Source of the DNA: Planctomycetia bacterium
GTDB lineage: Bacteria; Planctomycetota; Planctomycetia; Pirellulales; UBA1268
Length of the DNA: 24,810 nucleotides
Assembly (NCBI GenBank): GCA_009919445.1
Contig: RGBY01000009.1
Span: 1 to 24,810, forward strand
Direction of reading: 5' to 3'
Of this stretch, positions 1 through 6,813 are shown one piece after another; position 1 is the first letter of the stretch; every line of letters starts with the position of its first letter. The notes under the pieces are model-generated. The model did no database searches. It was not told where the DNA came from and saw nothing but the letters and a program-made list of their open reading frames with translations. The position numbers and the translations under genes were made by a program.

Positions 1-1
1 G

Positions 2-1069
2 GGCAGCACCATCCCGATCAATGGGAACTATCTCTGCTACACCCGCCGCGAGCCGGTGGGCGTGGCCGGGCAGATTATTCCCTGGAATTTTCCGATCCTG
101 ATGACGGCCTGGAAGTGGGGACCGGCGCTCGCCGCTGGCTGCACCATTGTGATGAAACCGGCTGAGCAGACGCCGCTTACCTGTCTGCGGCTGGCTCGCC
201 TTGCCCAGAAGGCGGGCGTGCCCGACGGCGTGATCAATGTGCTGCCAGGCTTCGGGCCGACCGCCGGCGCGGCAATCGTCAAGCACCCAGGCATCGATAA
301 GGTCGCCTTTACTGGTTCAGGTGAGACCGCCCAAATCATCATGCGGCAGGCGGCTGATACCATGAAGCGGCTGACGCTCGAACTCGGCGGCAAGAGCCCC
401 AACATTGTCTTTGCCGATGCGAACCTTGATGCCGCGGCGATCGGTGCGCATGTGGCTATCCACCTCAACCAGGGGCAGTGCTGCTGTGCTGGCTCGCGGC
501 TGTTTGTGGAAGACTCCATTCACGATGCCTTCGTGGAGAAGGTCGTGGCGCTGTCCAAAAGCCGGAAGGTGGGCGACCCGTTTGACCCTGCCACCGATCA
601 GGGGCCACAGGTCGACCGGGCTCAGTTTGAGAAGATCATGGGCTATATTGCCAAAGGGCAGGAAGAGGGGGCGACCTGCGCCACTGGTGGAAAGCGAGTG
701 GGTGACCGAGGCTTTTTTATTGAGCCAACCGTCTTTACCAACGTGAGTGATGAAATGGCGATCGCTCGCGACGAGATCTTTGGCCCGGTGCTGTCCGTGC
801 TGCGGTTTTCAGATGTTGATGAGTTGGTGCGGCGGGCCAATGCCACCAGCTTCGGACTCGCCGCCGCAGTCTGGACCCGTGATGTCGGCCGAGCCCACGA
901 CGTGGCCCGCCGGTTGCGGGCCGGTACGGTCTGGGTCAACTGCTATGACGTTTTCGATGCTGCCGCCCCCTTCGGCGGCTTCAAACAGTCGGGCTTTGGC
1001 CGGGAACTCGGTGAACGCGGACTTGATGCATACTTGGAAGATAAGACAGTGACGGTCAGCCTCGGCTGA
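2..1069 (+). CDS. Aldehyde dehydrogenase (NAD(P)+), 5' end outside the window
   Basis: Cytosolic enzyme that oxidises an aldehyde to its acid with NAD(P)+; the substrate cannot be told from sequence. The frame is open to the left edge, so about 355 residues of a family usually near 490-500 are present and the N-terminus is missing. Visible motifs are the IPWNFP nucleotide-fold stretch, GSGETAQ after the cofactor site, the general-base segment LELGGKSPN, and the catalytic cysteine in NQGQCCCAGSR, followed by EIFGPVLSVL and the C-terminal PFGGFKQSGFGRE. The cysteine block is that of the ALDH1/2-like (betaine/retinal) group. It ends 46 bases before the molybdopterin oxidoreductase on the same strand, so the two are probably cotranscribed. 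A role in oxidising small aldehydes, including formaldehyde, is only an inference from the C1 genes about 10 kb away. Confidence 0.95.
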   Translation, partial: GSTIPINGNYLCYTRREPVGVAGQIIPWNFPILMTAWKWGPALAAGCTIVMKPAEQTPLTCLRLARLAQKAGVPDGVINVLPGFGPTAGAAIVKHPGIDKVAFTGSGETAQIIMRQAADTMKRLTLELGGKSPNIVFADANLDAAAIGAHVAIHLNQGQCCCAGSRLFVEDSIHDAFVEKVVALSKSRKVGDPFDPATDQGPQVDRAQFEKIMGYIAKGQEEGATCATGGKRVGDRGFFIEPTVFTNVSDEMAIARDEIFGPVLSVLRFSDVDELVRRANATSFGLAAAVWTRDVGRAHDVARRLRAGTVWVNCYDVFDAAAPFGGFKQSGFGRELGERGLDAYLEDKTVTVSLG

Positions 1070-1115
1070 TCAAAAATTTTTACCGTCGACAACACAACGG
1101 AAAGCGAGCGAGGCC

Positions 1116-3416
1116 ATGGGACGGGTACGGACCGGTGGTGGCTGGCGGGCAATTCGCTACACCTTCAAAAAGGCTCGTGAGGCGGGTGGCCTCTGGACCC
1201 TCTGGAAGGCAATGCGGACACGGAACACCTGCAAGACCTGCGCCCTAGGTATGGGTGGCCAGGCTGGTGGCATGGTGAACGAGTCAGGACACTTTCCCGA
1301 GGTTTGCAAGAAGTCGTTCCAGGCAATGGTGGCCGATATGCAGGGGGCCATCCCCGATACGTTCTTCGAGACTTACTCTGTGGCCCAACTGCAGAAGTTC
1401 ACCCCCTATCAGATGGAACATGCTGGCCGCCTGGTGAAGCCGTTGCTGTTGGAAAAAGGGAGCCAGCACTATCGGCCGATTGACTGGAGTGAAGCCATGA
1501 GCCGCATCGCTACCAAGTTGCGGCAGACCAGTCCGGCAGAAAGCTTTTGGTATTTCTCTGGCCGTTCCAGCAATGAGGCCGGGTTTCTGCTGCAGCTTTT
1601 TGCCAGACTTTACGGCACCAACCACGTCAATAACTGTAGCTACTACTGCCATCAGGCAAGTGGCGTGGGGCTGGCGAGTGCCATTGGTACCGGGGCGGGG
1701 ACGATCAAGCTTGATGATCTTGAAAAGAGTGATTTCGTCATGCTCATTGGGGGCAACCCTGCCAGCAACCACCCACGGATGATGCGGTCGCTCATGATGG
1801 TCCGCCGCCGTGGTGGCAAGGTGGTGGTGGTCAACCCGATTGTGGAAACTGGCCTCGTCAATTTCTCAGTGCCCAGTGACCCAGTCAGCCTGATCTTTGG
1901 AACCAAGATTGCCAGTAGCTACGTTCAGCCACACGCGGGCGGTGATCTGGCACTGGTCTATGGCCTGATGAAGCGGCTCCTTGAAATGCATGCTGCTGGC
2001 GAGACCGGTAGCGGTGAGCCAATCGTGCACGAAGCCTTTCTGCGAGACCACACCCATGGCTGGCCGGAATTGGCGGCTCGGCTAAAGGCCCTCGACTGGG
2101 ATGAGATTGTTGCCAAGTCTGGGGTGAGCAAAGAACAAATCGATGACCTTGCCAAACAGTATGCTGCCGCGAAGCGGGCGGTTTTTTCCTGGACCATGGG
2201 GGTCACCCATCACCTGCATGGGTCAGAAACCGTGCAGGCCATCGCCAGCCTGGCGCTCATGCGACAGATGATAGGGCGACCAGGGGCTGGTCTGCAGCCG
2301 ATCCGCGGGCACTCCAACATTCAGGGCATGGGGACGGTCGGTGTCACGCCAAAGCTGAAAGATGCTGTGTTTGAGCGATTGCAGAACGACCTGGGCGTTA
2401 TGCTGCCGACCTTCAAGGGCTTTGACACGCTTGAATGTCTAGAGGCAGCCGATGAGAGCCAGATGCGGTTTGCCTGTTGCCTGGGGGGCAACCTTTACGG
2501 AGCCAGCCCTGATGCGACCTTTGCCAGTCGGGCACTCGCCAAAACCGACATGGTGGTTTATCTCAATACGTCACTGAACACCGGCCATGCCTGCGGTCTC
2601 GGTGGTGAAGAAACGATCATTCTGCCGGTGCTAGCCCGCGACGAAGAGCCCGAGCCCTCGACCCAGGAAAGCATGTTCAGCTTTATTCGGCTTTCAGATG
2701 GCGGCACGCCTCGGCATGAGACCAGCCCGGAAACAGGGCCCCGGAGTGAAGTGTCAATTATTTCAGACCTTGGCTGCCGGGTGCTTGGCACCTCGGGGCC
2801 GGTCAACTGGCTTGAGATGGCCCACACCAGCACCATCCGTAAGGCAATTGGCAGAATTGTTCCCGGGCTGGAAGCCATTGCGGACATCGATCGGGACAAG
2901 AAAGAATTTTCTATTCCTGGCCGCGCCCTCGACACGCCGACCTTTCCCACGGCTGATGGCAAAGCCACCTTCTTTACGCATGAGCTGCCCGACGCCCCAG
3001 CGGGCTTGCAGTTGATGACCATCCGCAGTGAGGGGCAGTTCAACACGGTTGTCTATGAAGAAGAGGACCTCTACCGCAATCAGACCCGCCGCGACATCGT
3101 GCTGATGCATCCTGACGACATTGAGCAATACGGCCTGACAGCCGGTGGTCGCTGTCGGGTCAGCAGTGTTGCTGGTGAGATGCGGGGGCAGATTGTCTCG
3201 ACCTTTCCCGAGATTCGCCCAGGTTGCGTGGCGATGTACTACCCCGAGAGTAATGTGCTGGTACCCAAGACGGCTGATCCACTCTCGCGGACACCTGCCT
3301 ACAAACGGGTGGCCGTGACGATTTCAGTCGACGAGCCTGCCACGGCCGTTACGCCGTTGGCCCCCGAACTTGTTGGGGCTGGTACCCCCCGCGACAAGAT
3401 GAACCAGTGTGGCTGA
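1116..3416 (+). CDS. FdhF/YdeP-family molybdopterin-dependent oxidoreductase
   Basis: Large soluble Mo-bis-MGD oxidoreductase of 766 residues, related to the formate dehydrogenase alpha subunit and to E. coli YdeP. The ATG at 1116 has a GAGG ribosome site a few bases upstream. The N-terminus has C39-x2-C42 and an isolated C64, so the usual four-cysteine 4Fe-4S motif looks incomplete. The segment NNCSYYCHQASGVG (near residues 172-185) aligns with the E. coli FdhF motif containing selenocysteine-140; here the metal-ligand position is Cys178, encoded by TGC. Further landmarks are LIGGNPASNHPR, the SNIQGMGTVG region, and a C-terminal MopB_4-type beta-barrel starting near FNTVVYEEEDLYRNQ. No twin-arginine signal is seen. 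Formate or an aldehyde-derived substrate is plausible from the adjacent aldehyde dehydrogenase, but YdeP-type enzymes have no firm substrate. The family call is strong; the substrate is unknown. Confidence 0.9.
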   Translation: MGRVRTGGGWRAIRYTFKKAREAGGLWTLWKAMRTRNTCKTCALGMGGQAGGMVNESGHFPEVCKKSFQAMVADMQGAIPDTFFETYSVAQLQKFTPYQMEHAGRLVKPLLLEKGSQHYRPIDWSEAMSRIATKLRQTSPAESFWYFSGRSSNEAGFLLQLFARLYGTNHVNNCSYYCHQASGVGLASAIGTGAGTIKLDDLEKSDFVMLIGGNPASNHPRMMRSLMMVRRRGGKVVVVNPIVETGLVNFSVPSDPVSLIFGTKIASSYVQPHAGGDLALVYGLMKRLLEMHAAGETGSGEPIVHEAFLRDHTHGWPELAARLKALDWDEIVAKSGVSKEQIDDLAKQYAAAKRAVFSWTMGVTHHLHGSETVQAIASLALMRQMIGRPGAGLQPIRGHSNIQGMGTVGVTPKLKDAVFERLQNDLGVMLPTFKGFDTLECLEAADESQMRFACCLGGNLYGASPDATFASRALAKTDMVVYLNTSLNTGHACGLGGEETIILPVLARDEEPEPSTQESMFSFIRLSDGGTPRHETSPETGPRSEVSIISDLGCRVLGTSGPVNWLEMAHTSTIRKAIGRIVPGLEAIADIDRDKKEFSIPGRALDTPTFPTADGKATFFTHELPDAPAGLQLMTIRSEGQFNTVVYEEEDLYRNQTRRDIVLMHPDDIEQYGLTAGGRCRVSSVAGEMRGQIVSTFPEIRPGCVAMYYPESNVLVPKTADPLSRTPAYKRVAVTISVDEPATAVTPLAPELVGAGTPRDKMNQCG

Positions 3417-3528
3417 GTTGGCTGTTCGCGGTTGAGTTTTTTGAGCCGGTGCTCCACTCGTTTGCTGGCTTGGCTCGTTGCCAGTCAGGGTAACGGCCCG
3501 CTTGGCCGGCGGGTGTTCCTGCTCGTTG

Positions 3529-4461
3529 TCAGCGTTTCTTTTTCGGGTCGAGATTGGCGTCGAGGGCAGTAGGGCTCAGCGTTGATGCGACCCCTTCCGC
3601 AGGGACTTCAACCTCTGCTGCCCAAAGGCAGGCATTAAGGACAACCTTGCGGAAATCGTCGTTGCCCCAGTTGTCATGAAAGTGGCCGCCAGTAAAGCCG
3701 AAGCCACGACCACCGCTGGGACGTTCGACGGCCCACATCATCGCCTCGGGCCGGCCAGACTGTTCGACGATATGCGGGTAAGGCCCCTTGGGGTGCACAT
3801 AGGAGCCATCGCGAACATCGTCACTCGGCGTGGCCACAAGAATTGGTGTGAATGTCAGGCCGGCAACGGCAGCCTGACTGTTACCGGAGAGGCCGTCGAT
3901 GAACCGCATGTTGAAATACCATTCATCCTTAATGGTGAAGGGGTGCACGCCGCGGGTAATCGGATGCACTGGGAAAGATTTGAATTCTGGCTCCCAGATG
4001 GGATTGCAGGAAAACATGGCCTCATAGTGGCCACCGATCCACTTGGTGAGTTCGCGGCCAGCCTGGTCGGGGGCGACTTCAACCGCAAAGTGCATGAAGC
4101 CGAGGCCAACACCACGGTCGGCTAGTTCATCAATAAGGTCGAGCCGTGATCGACCTTGCTGGACAATCTCATGGCGATTGAGACCGTCCATGTAAAACAC
4201 GATGGCGTCGGCCTCACGGAGAACAGCGTCGTCATCCGGCCATCCATTGAGCAGATAAGTGGTCTCGAGCCCAGGGGTGATATCGAGGCAGCCGGCAAGG
4301 AGCTGGACCCCCGCATTGAATTCATGCATGCGGGGGGGGTGCGAAGGCTTGCCCGCCATCAGCACCAGTTTTTTCGGTGGGGCTGCGATCACAGCGTTGC
4401 TCACTAGGGCAAGCAGGCAGAAGGCGAGAGATGCCAGGCGTGAGAGCGTCAAAATGGGCAC
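3529..4461 (-). CDS. Secreted ThuA-like domain protein
   Basis: Protein of about 310 residues with a class I glutamine-amidotransferase-like fold of the ThuA family (trehalose-utilization type), which is expanded in planctomycetes. I place the start at GTG 4461 because a GAGGA ribosome site lies about 7 bases upstream and the product then begins directly with a signal peptide (LASLAFCLLALVSNAVIAA). A longer reading from 4548 would put about 29 unlikely residues before it. ThuA-like marks are KLVLMAGKPSHPP, DAIVFYMDG, GVGLGFMHFAVE, HPITRGV, DEWYFNMRF and the C-terminal GGHFHDNWGNDDFR. The family is associated with sugar or glycan utilisation, but no catalytic activity can be assigned here. The C-terminus ends in a lysine/arginine run. 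The gene is convergent with the molybdopterin oxidoreductase and has no obvious operon partner. Confidence 0.88.
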   Translation of the reverse strand: MPILTLSRLASLAFCLLALVSNAVIAAPPKKLVLMAGKPSHPPRMHEFNAGVQLLAGCLDITPGLETTYLLNGWPDDDAVLREADAIVFYMDGLNRHEIVQQGRSRLDLIDELADRGVGLGFMHFAVEVAPDQAGRELTKWIGGHYEAMFSCNPIWEPEFKSFPVHPITRGVHPFTIKDEWYFNMRFIDGLSGNSQAAVAGLTFTPILVATPSDDVRDGSYVHPKGPYPHIVEQSGRPEAMMWAVERPSGGRGFGFTGGHFHDNWGNDDFRKVVLNACLWAAEVEVPAEGVASTLSPTALDANLDPKKKR

Positions 4462-4596
4462 GGTGTTGTCCTCGGGAAGGATGGCGGGCAGTGTGCAGGC
4501 CTCAGTCTTTTCAGGAGCCTCCCAGTTTCTCGTCCCTGGTGGTGCCATTCAACTGCTCCGAATTTCTGGCGGCTGCTGTTTGGTTGCTGGTGGTGG

Positions 4597-4632
4597 CCTC
4601 ACCCAGAAAGCCCCCGGTGGAAACCGGGGGAT
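4597..4632 (+). repeat. Palindromic repeat module 2, copy 1
   Basis: The core is an inverted repeat of CCCCCGGT and ACCGGGGG around GGAA (4611-4630), preceded by CCTCACCCAGAAAG. The whole 36-base unit recurs identically at 4767-4802. It resembles a REP/BIME-type extragenic palindrome. Confidence 0.9.
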
Positions 4633-4655
4633 AGGACCGGGGGATAGGACCGGGG
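4624..4655 (+). repeat. 13-base tandem repeat, about 2.4 copies
   Basis: The unit CCGGGGGATAGGA occurs at 4624-4636 and 4637-4649 and is followed by a partial CCGGGG. It starts inside the right arm of the palindromic module, so the module edge has been locally duplicated. Confidence 0.85.
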
Positions 4656-4716
4656 AACCAACCCGGGTGGCCGGACGGCCGGCCGGCTTAAGGAACGCGA
4701 AATCTGATGGTGGTGC

Positions 4717-4744
4717 GTTTCCGCTCGCTCCCGCTCGCGGCTTG
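4717..4744 (+). repeat. GCTCGC-rich repeat module 1, copy 1
   Basis: The 28-base unit contains two TCCGCTCGC/CCCGCTCGC half-units and ends in GCGGCTTG. It recurs at 11143-11170 (opposite strand), 13420-13447 and 13615-13641. Copy 1 lies between two module-2 palindromes. Confidence 0.9.
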
Positions 4745-4766
4745 CCGGGGATGCCCCTCTGACCTG

Positions 4767-4802
4767 CCTCACCCAGAAAGCCCCCGGTGGAAACCGGGGG
4801 AT
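4767..4802 (+). repeat. Palindromic repeat module 2, copy 2
   Basis: Identical over 36 bases to 4597-4632, with the palindrome core at 4781-4800. It begins about 22 bases after module 1. Confidence 0.9.
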
Positions 4803-5088
4803 CAGACCGGACAGTTGGCAAATGAGAAATAACCCCACTGCCTCATTGTTGTGCAGCGAGCCAGGTGCCCGCTTTGCGGGCAGGGCTGCTCGAAATAGTT
4901 GCGGCCTTGCGCAATCGCACCTAAGTCGTTTGCTAGCAACGACTTGCTTTCAATGCTTGACTTGCGTCGCAGAGTTTTGCATCCGGCGAGACCGCTTGGA
5001 CTCGTCGCGGATGGAAAGCGGACTGACCAGTCTTCGTTCCGACTAAGCCTGGCAAATATTGATGCAACCAAGAGTGAAAGGACGACTG

Positions 5089-5547
5089 ATGGCAACCCCT
5101 GCTGCCACTGCCACTACACCCCTTAGCACCCATGCCACACCCGGAGCCGGGCCTGGGGCACGTGACGTGCTAGAGGTGGCCCAGCGGCTCTTCGCAACAC
5201 GGCCAGATTGGCTCGTCTTTTTTCGCGAGGTGATGGGGCTGGATGGAATTGTGCGACAGACCTTTACGACGCCTGATTCCTTGATGCATTTTGAGTGTTC
5301 GCCAGAATATGCCCGCATTCGGGAGATGCTTGAGGAACTGCGTGAGCGGCAGCAGGAACGGCTGCCGGTGCGTGAGGCACAGCGGGTTGTCACCGTACGG
5401 ATGCCACGTTCCCTCCACGAGACGCTCAAAGCCGAAGCGCAGGAGATGAACGTCAGCATTAACCGGCTTTGTATCTCAAAACTGCTGAAATTGTTGGACG
5501 AAGAGGCCTGCCGGGACCTTGCGTCGGGGGCTGATGAGCCGGCCTGA
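5089..5547 (+). CDS. Small ribbon-helix-helix (Arc/HicB-like) protein
   Basis: Protein of 152 residues that I do not recognise as a named family. ATG 5089 is chosen because AAAGGA lies 6 bases upstream; a TTG at 5059 would add ten residues. Residues 99-138 (starting RVVTVRMPRSLHETLKAEA, then NVSINRLCISKLLKLL) have the beta-strand plus two-helix pattern of ribbon-helix-helix DNA-binding domains, as in Arc and HicB antitoxins. Residues 25-95 form a separate, mostly helical N-terminal part with WLVFFREVMG and a charged helix (IREMLEELRERQQER). The first 24 residues are Ala/Thr/Pro-rich and probably disordered. A role as a DNA-binding regulator or antitoxin-like protein is an inference; no toxin-like partner is adjacent. 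It faces rnpB tail to tail. Confidence 0.75.
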   Translation: MATPAATATTPLSTHATPGAGPGARDVLEVAQRLFATRPDWLVFFREVMGLDGIVRQTFTTPDSLMHFECSPEYARIREMLEELRERQQERLPVREAQRVVTVRMPRSLHETLKAEAQEMNVSINRLCISKLLKLLDEEACRDLASGADEPA

Positions 5548-5593
5548 ACCGAGGGCGATCGCACGCAAAAAGGCACGAACGGGGGCGCGACGA

Positions 5594-6092
5594 AAGAATC
5601 TGAGCGGGCCTGTAAGCCGGGTTCTGTCCACCCCTGCCAGAAGGTCAGAGGTGCGGCAATCATTTCTCTAGGATGGCGGTTGCCCGCCACCTCCAGCAGC
5701 CCACCCGGAGAGCAACCTGGGCGGGTCGCCCAGAGCCTGCCCGTAGGCAGGACGCTCTCCTGTTCGGCCTTGCTCCCGATGGGGTTTACCAAGCCAAGCC
5801 GGTCACCCGGCCTGCTGGTGAGCTCTTACCTCACCGTTTCACCCTTACCGGCCGGCGAACCGGCTGGCGGTCTATTCTCTGTGGCACTTTCCCTAGCCTC
5901 ACGGCTGGTGGGCGTTACCCACCATCGCACCCTGCGGAGCCCGGACTTTCCTCCCGCCGAAACCATGAGCACTTTGGCACAGGATCTGCAACGTAAGGCA
6001 GCACGGGAAAACCTGTTTCCCATGGCCGCAGTCCGACCGGTGCGTCGAGGCTCTGGCTTCGGCCGGCGATCACCCGGCCCGCTCAGATTCTT
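5594..6092 (-). ncRNA. rnpB: RNase P RNA, bacterial type A
   Basis: Catalytic RNA that trims the 5' leader from tRNA precursors. On the minus strand the conserved blocks appear in order: GAGGAAAGTCCGGGCTCC (start at 5953), GATGGTGGGTAACGCCCACC, AGGGAAAGTGCCACAGAGA, GGGTGAAACGGTGAGGTAAG, GTAAACCCCATCGGGAGCA, TAGAGAAATGATTGCCGC and CAGAACCCGGCTTACAG (about 5612-5628). The two ends pair as a 17-bp P1 helix: 5594-5610 with 6076-6092. That helix sets the boundaries, giving about 499 nt, which is long for the class. About 139 nt precede GAGGAAAGT against roughly 60 in E. coli, so the P3 region seems expanded. Antisense open reading frames across this stretch are spurious. Confidence 0.97.
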
Positions 6093-6097
6093 CAAAA

Positions 6098-6126
6098 ATA
6101 GTCGCACGGACGGGGGTTCCTGGCAA
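6098..6126 (-). promoter_or_regulatory. Candidate sigma-70 promoter of rnpB
   Basis: On the minus strand TTGCCA (6126-6121) is separated by 17 bases from GACTAT (6103-6098), about 7 bases before the predicted 5' end of rnpB. The -35 is good and the -10 weak, but the spacing and position fit. Confidence 0.5.
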
Positions 6127-6165
6127 GGACCCATCCGGGTTTTGTACTGCGAAAGCCGTCTGGAA

Positions 6166-6195
6166 TTGCCTGAAACACCGCTAAAAAAATAAAAT
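6166..6195 (+). promoter_or_regulatory. Candidate sigma-70 promoter for the FHA gene
   Basis: TTGCCT (6166-6171), an 18-base spacer and TAAAAT (6190-6195). It faces away from the rnpB promoter and would give a leader of about 115 bases before ATG 6320. Confidence 0.4.
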
Positions 6196-6319
6196 CGTTC
6201 AAAGGATCGCGGTCGGGCCGATCTACCGCTTTTCGGCGACGTATAGTTACTCAATAGGCCGAATTGTTGAATTTGTGATCGAAACGACAGTAGTCATCTG
6301 ATGGAAGAGCCCCGGGTCA

Positions 6320-6709
6320 ATGTACGGTGAACTGCAGCCGCTTGGAGGCGGCGACCCAATTCCGTTGCTGAAAACCGAGTTGCTCGTCGGGCGGCGTGAG
6401 TCTGCCGATATTGTGCTGCGGTTTCCAAGTGTCTCCGGCAGACACTGTGAACTCACTGTCGAAGATGGCATCTGGATGGTCAGGGACCTGAAAAGCAGCA
6501 ATGGCACCAAGGTCAATGGGGTGCGGGTCACCGAGCATTTCATCAAACCGGGTGACATGCTCTCGTTCGCCAAGCATGAGTACGAGATGGTCTACGACCC
6601 TGCTGAATTAGGCGCGACTGATGACGCCAAAGAAAAACTCGTCGAGCCCGATGTGTTTAGCCGCAGCCTTTTGCAGGCTTCGGGGCTGGAGTCGCGGCGG
6701 CGGCGTTGA
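6320..6709 (+). CDS. FHA-domain protein
   Basis: Protein of 129 residues made almost entirely of one forkhead-associated domain, a phosphothreonine-peptide reader. Residues about 20-93 carry the core signature: LLVGRRESADIVL, then PSVSGRHCEL, then WMVRDLKSSNGTKVNG, which are the GR, SxxH and SNGT/N positions that bind the phosphopeptide. A short charged tail ends in four arginines. No kinase or membrane segment is fused. The start at 6320 is the first in-frame ATG after an upstream stop, with a weak GAAGAG ribosome site. It lies 104 bases upstream of rsgA on the same strand, and could be read through into it. A partner Ser/Thr kinase is implied by the family but none is encoded here. Confidence 0.88.
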   Translation: MYGELQPLGGGDPIPLLKTELLVGRRESADIVLRFPSVSGRHCELTVEDGIWMVRDLKSSNGTKVNGVRVTEHFIKPGDMLSFAKHEYEMVYDPAELGATDDAKEKLVEPDVFSRSLLQASGLESRRRR

Positions 6710-6801
6710 GGTCGACCTAGTGCGACGGGCCCATTTGCCGAAAATCCGGCAACCGGGGCGAGGGAAGGGGGTTCCGATGGCTTCCAGGCCGTCTTGCCGG
6801 G

Positions 6802-6807
6802 TATGAT
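6802..6807 (+). promoter_or_regulatory. Possible -10 element placing rsgA transcription at its start codon
   Basis: TATGAT lies 6 bases before ATG 6814, so transcription would start at or next to the start codon. No Shine-Dalgarno sequence is visible before that ATG. No convincing -35 is present, so this is tentative. Confidence 0.3.
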
Positions 6808-6813
6808 GCTGGC

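Larger units (their letters stand above)
4462..5088. other. Repeat- and hairpin-rich intergenic region between divergent genes
   Basis: This 627-base region separates thuA-like (-) from the ribbon-helix-helix gene (+) and holds no convincing gene. Its left half carries two copies of a palindromic module (cores 4611-4630 and 4781-4800), one GCTCGC-rich module (4717-4744) and a 13-base tandem repeat (4624-4655). Its right half has several perfect hairpins: 4866-4882 (7-bp stem, 3-base loop), 4923-4945 (8-bp stem, 7-base loop), 4992-5021 (6-bp stem) and 5021-5032 (4-bp stem). The short open frames here are generated by the repeats on both strands. Confidence 0.8.

Noticed and set aside
1647..1649. 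Selenocysteine codon in the formate dehydrogenase-like gene
   Set aside because: The position equivalent to selenocysteine is TGC (Cys178), not TGA, and the frame is uninterrupted.
3497..3513. Bidirectional terminator between the molybdopterin oxidoreductase and the ThuA-like gene
   Set aside because: CCCGC/GCGGG is a 5-bp stem without a T-run; too weak to call.
4597..4802. Possible CRISPR array from the repeated palindrome
   Set aside because: Only two identical copies are present here, separated by another repeat and irregular distances, with no spacers of uniform length and no cas genes.
4957..4985. Promoter for the RHH gene from TTGACT at 4957
   Set aside because: No acceptable -10 lies at a 16-18 base distance.
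5043..5792. 249-residue open frame on the minus strand over the RHH gene and rnpB
   Set aside because: It crosses conserved RNase P RNA blocks and a supported gene; its composition is an artefact of GC-rich sequence.
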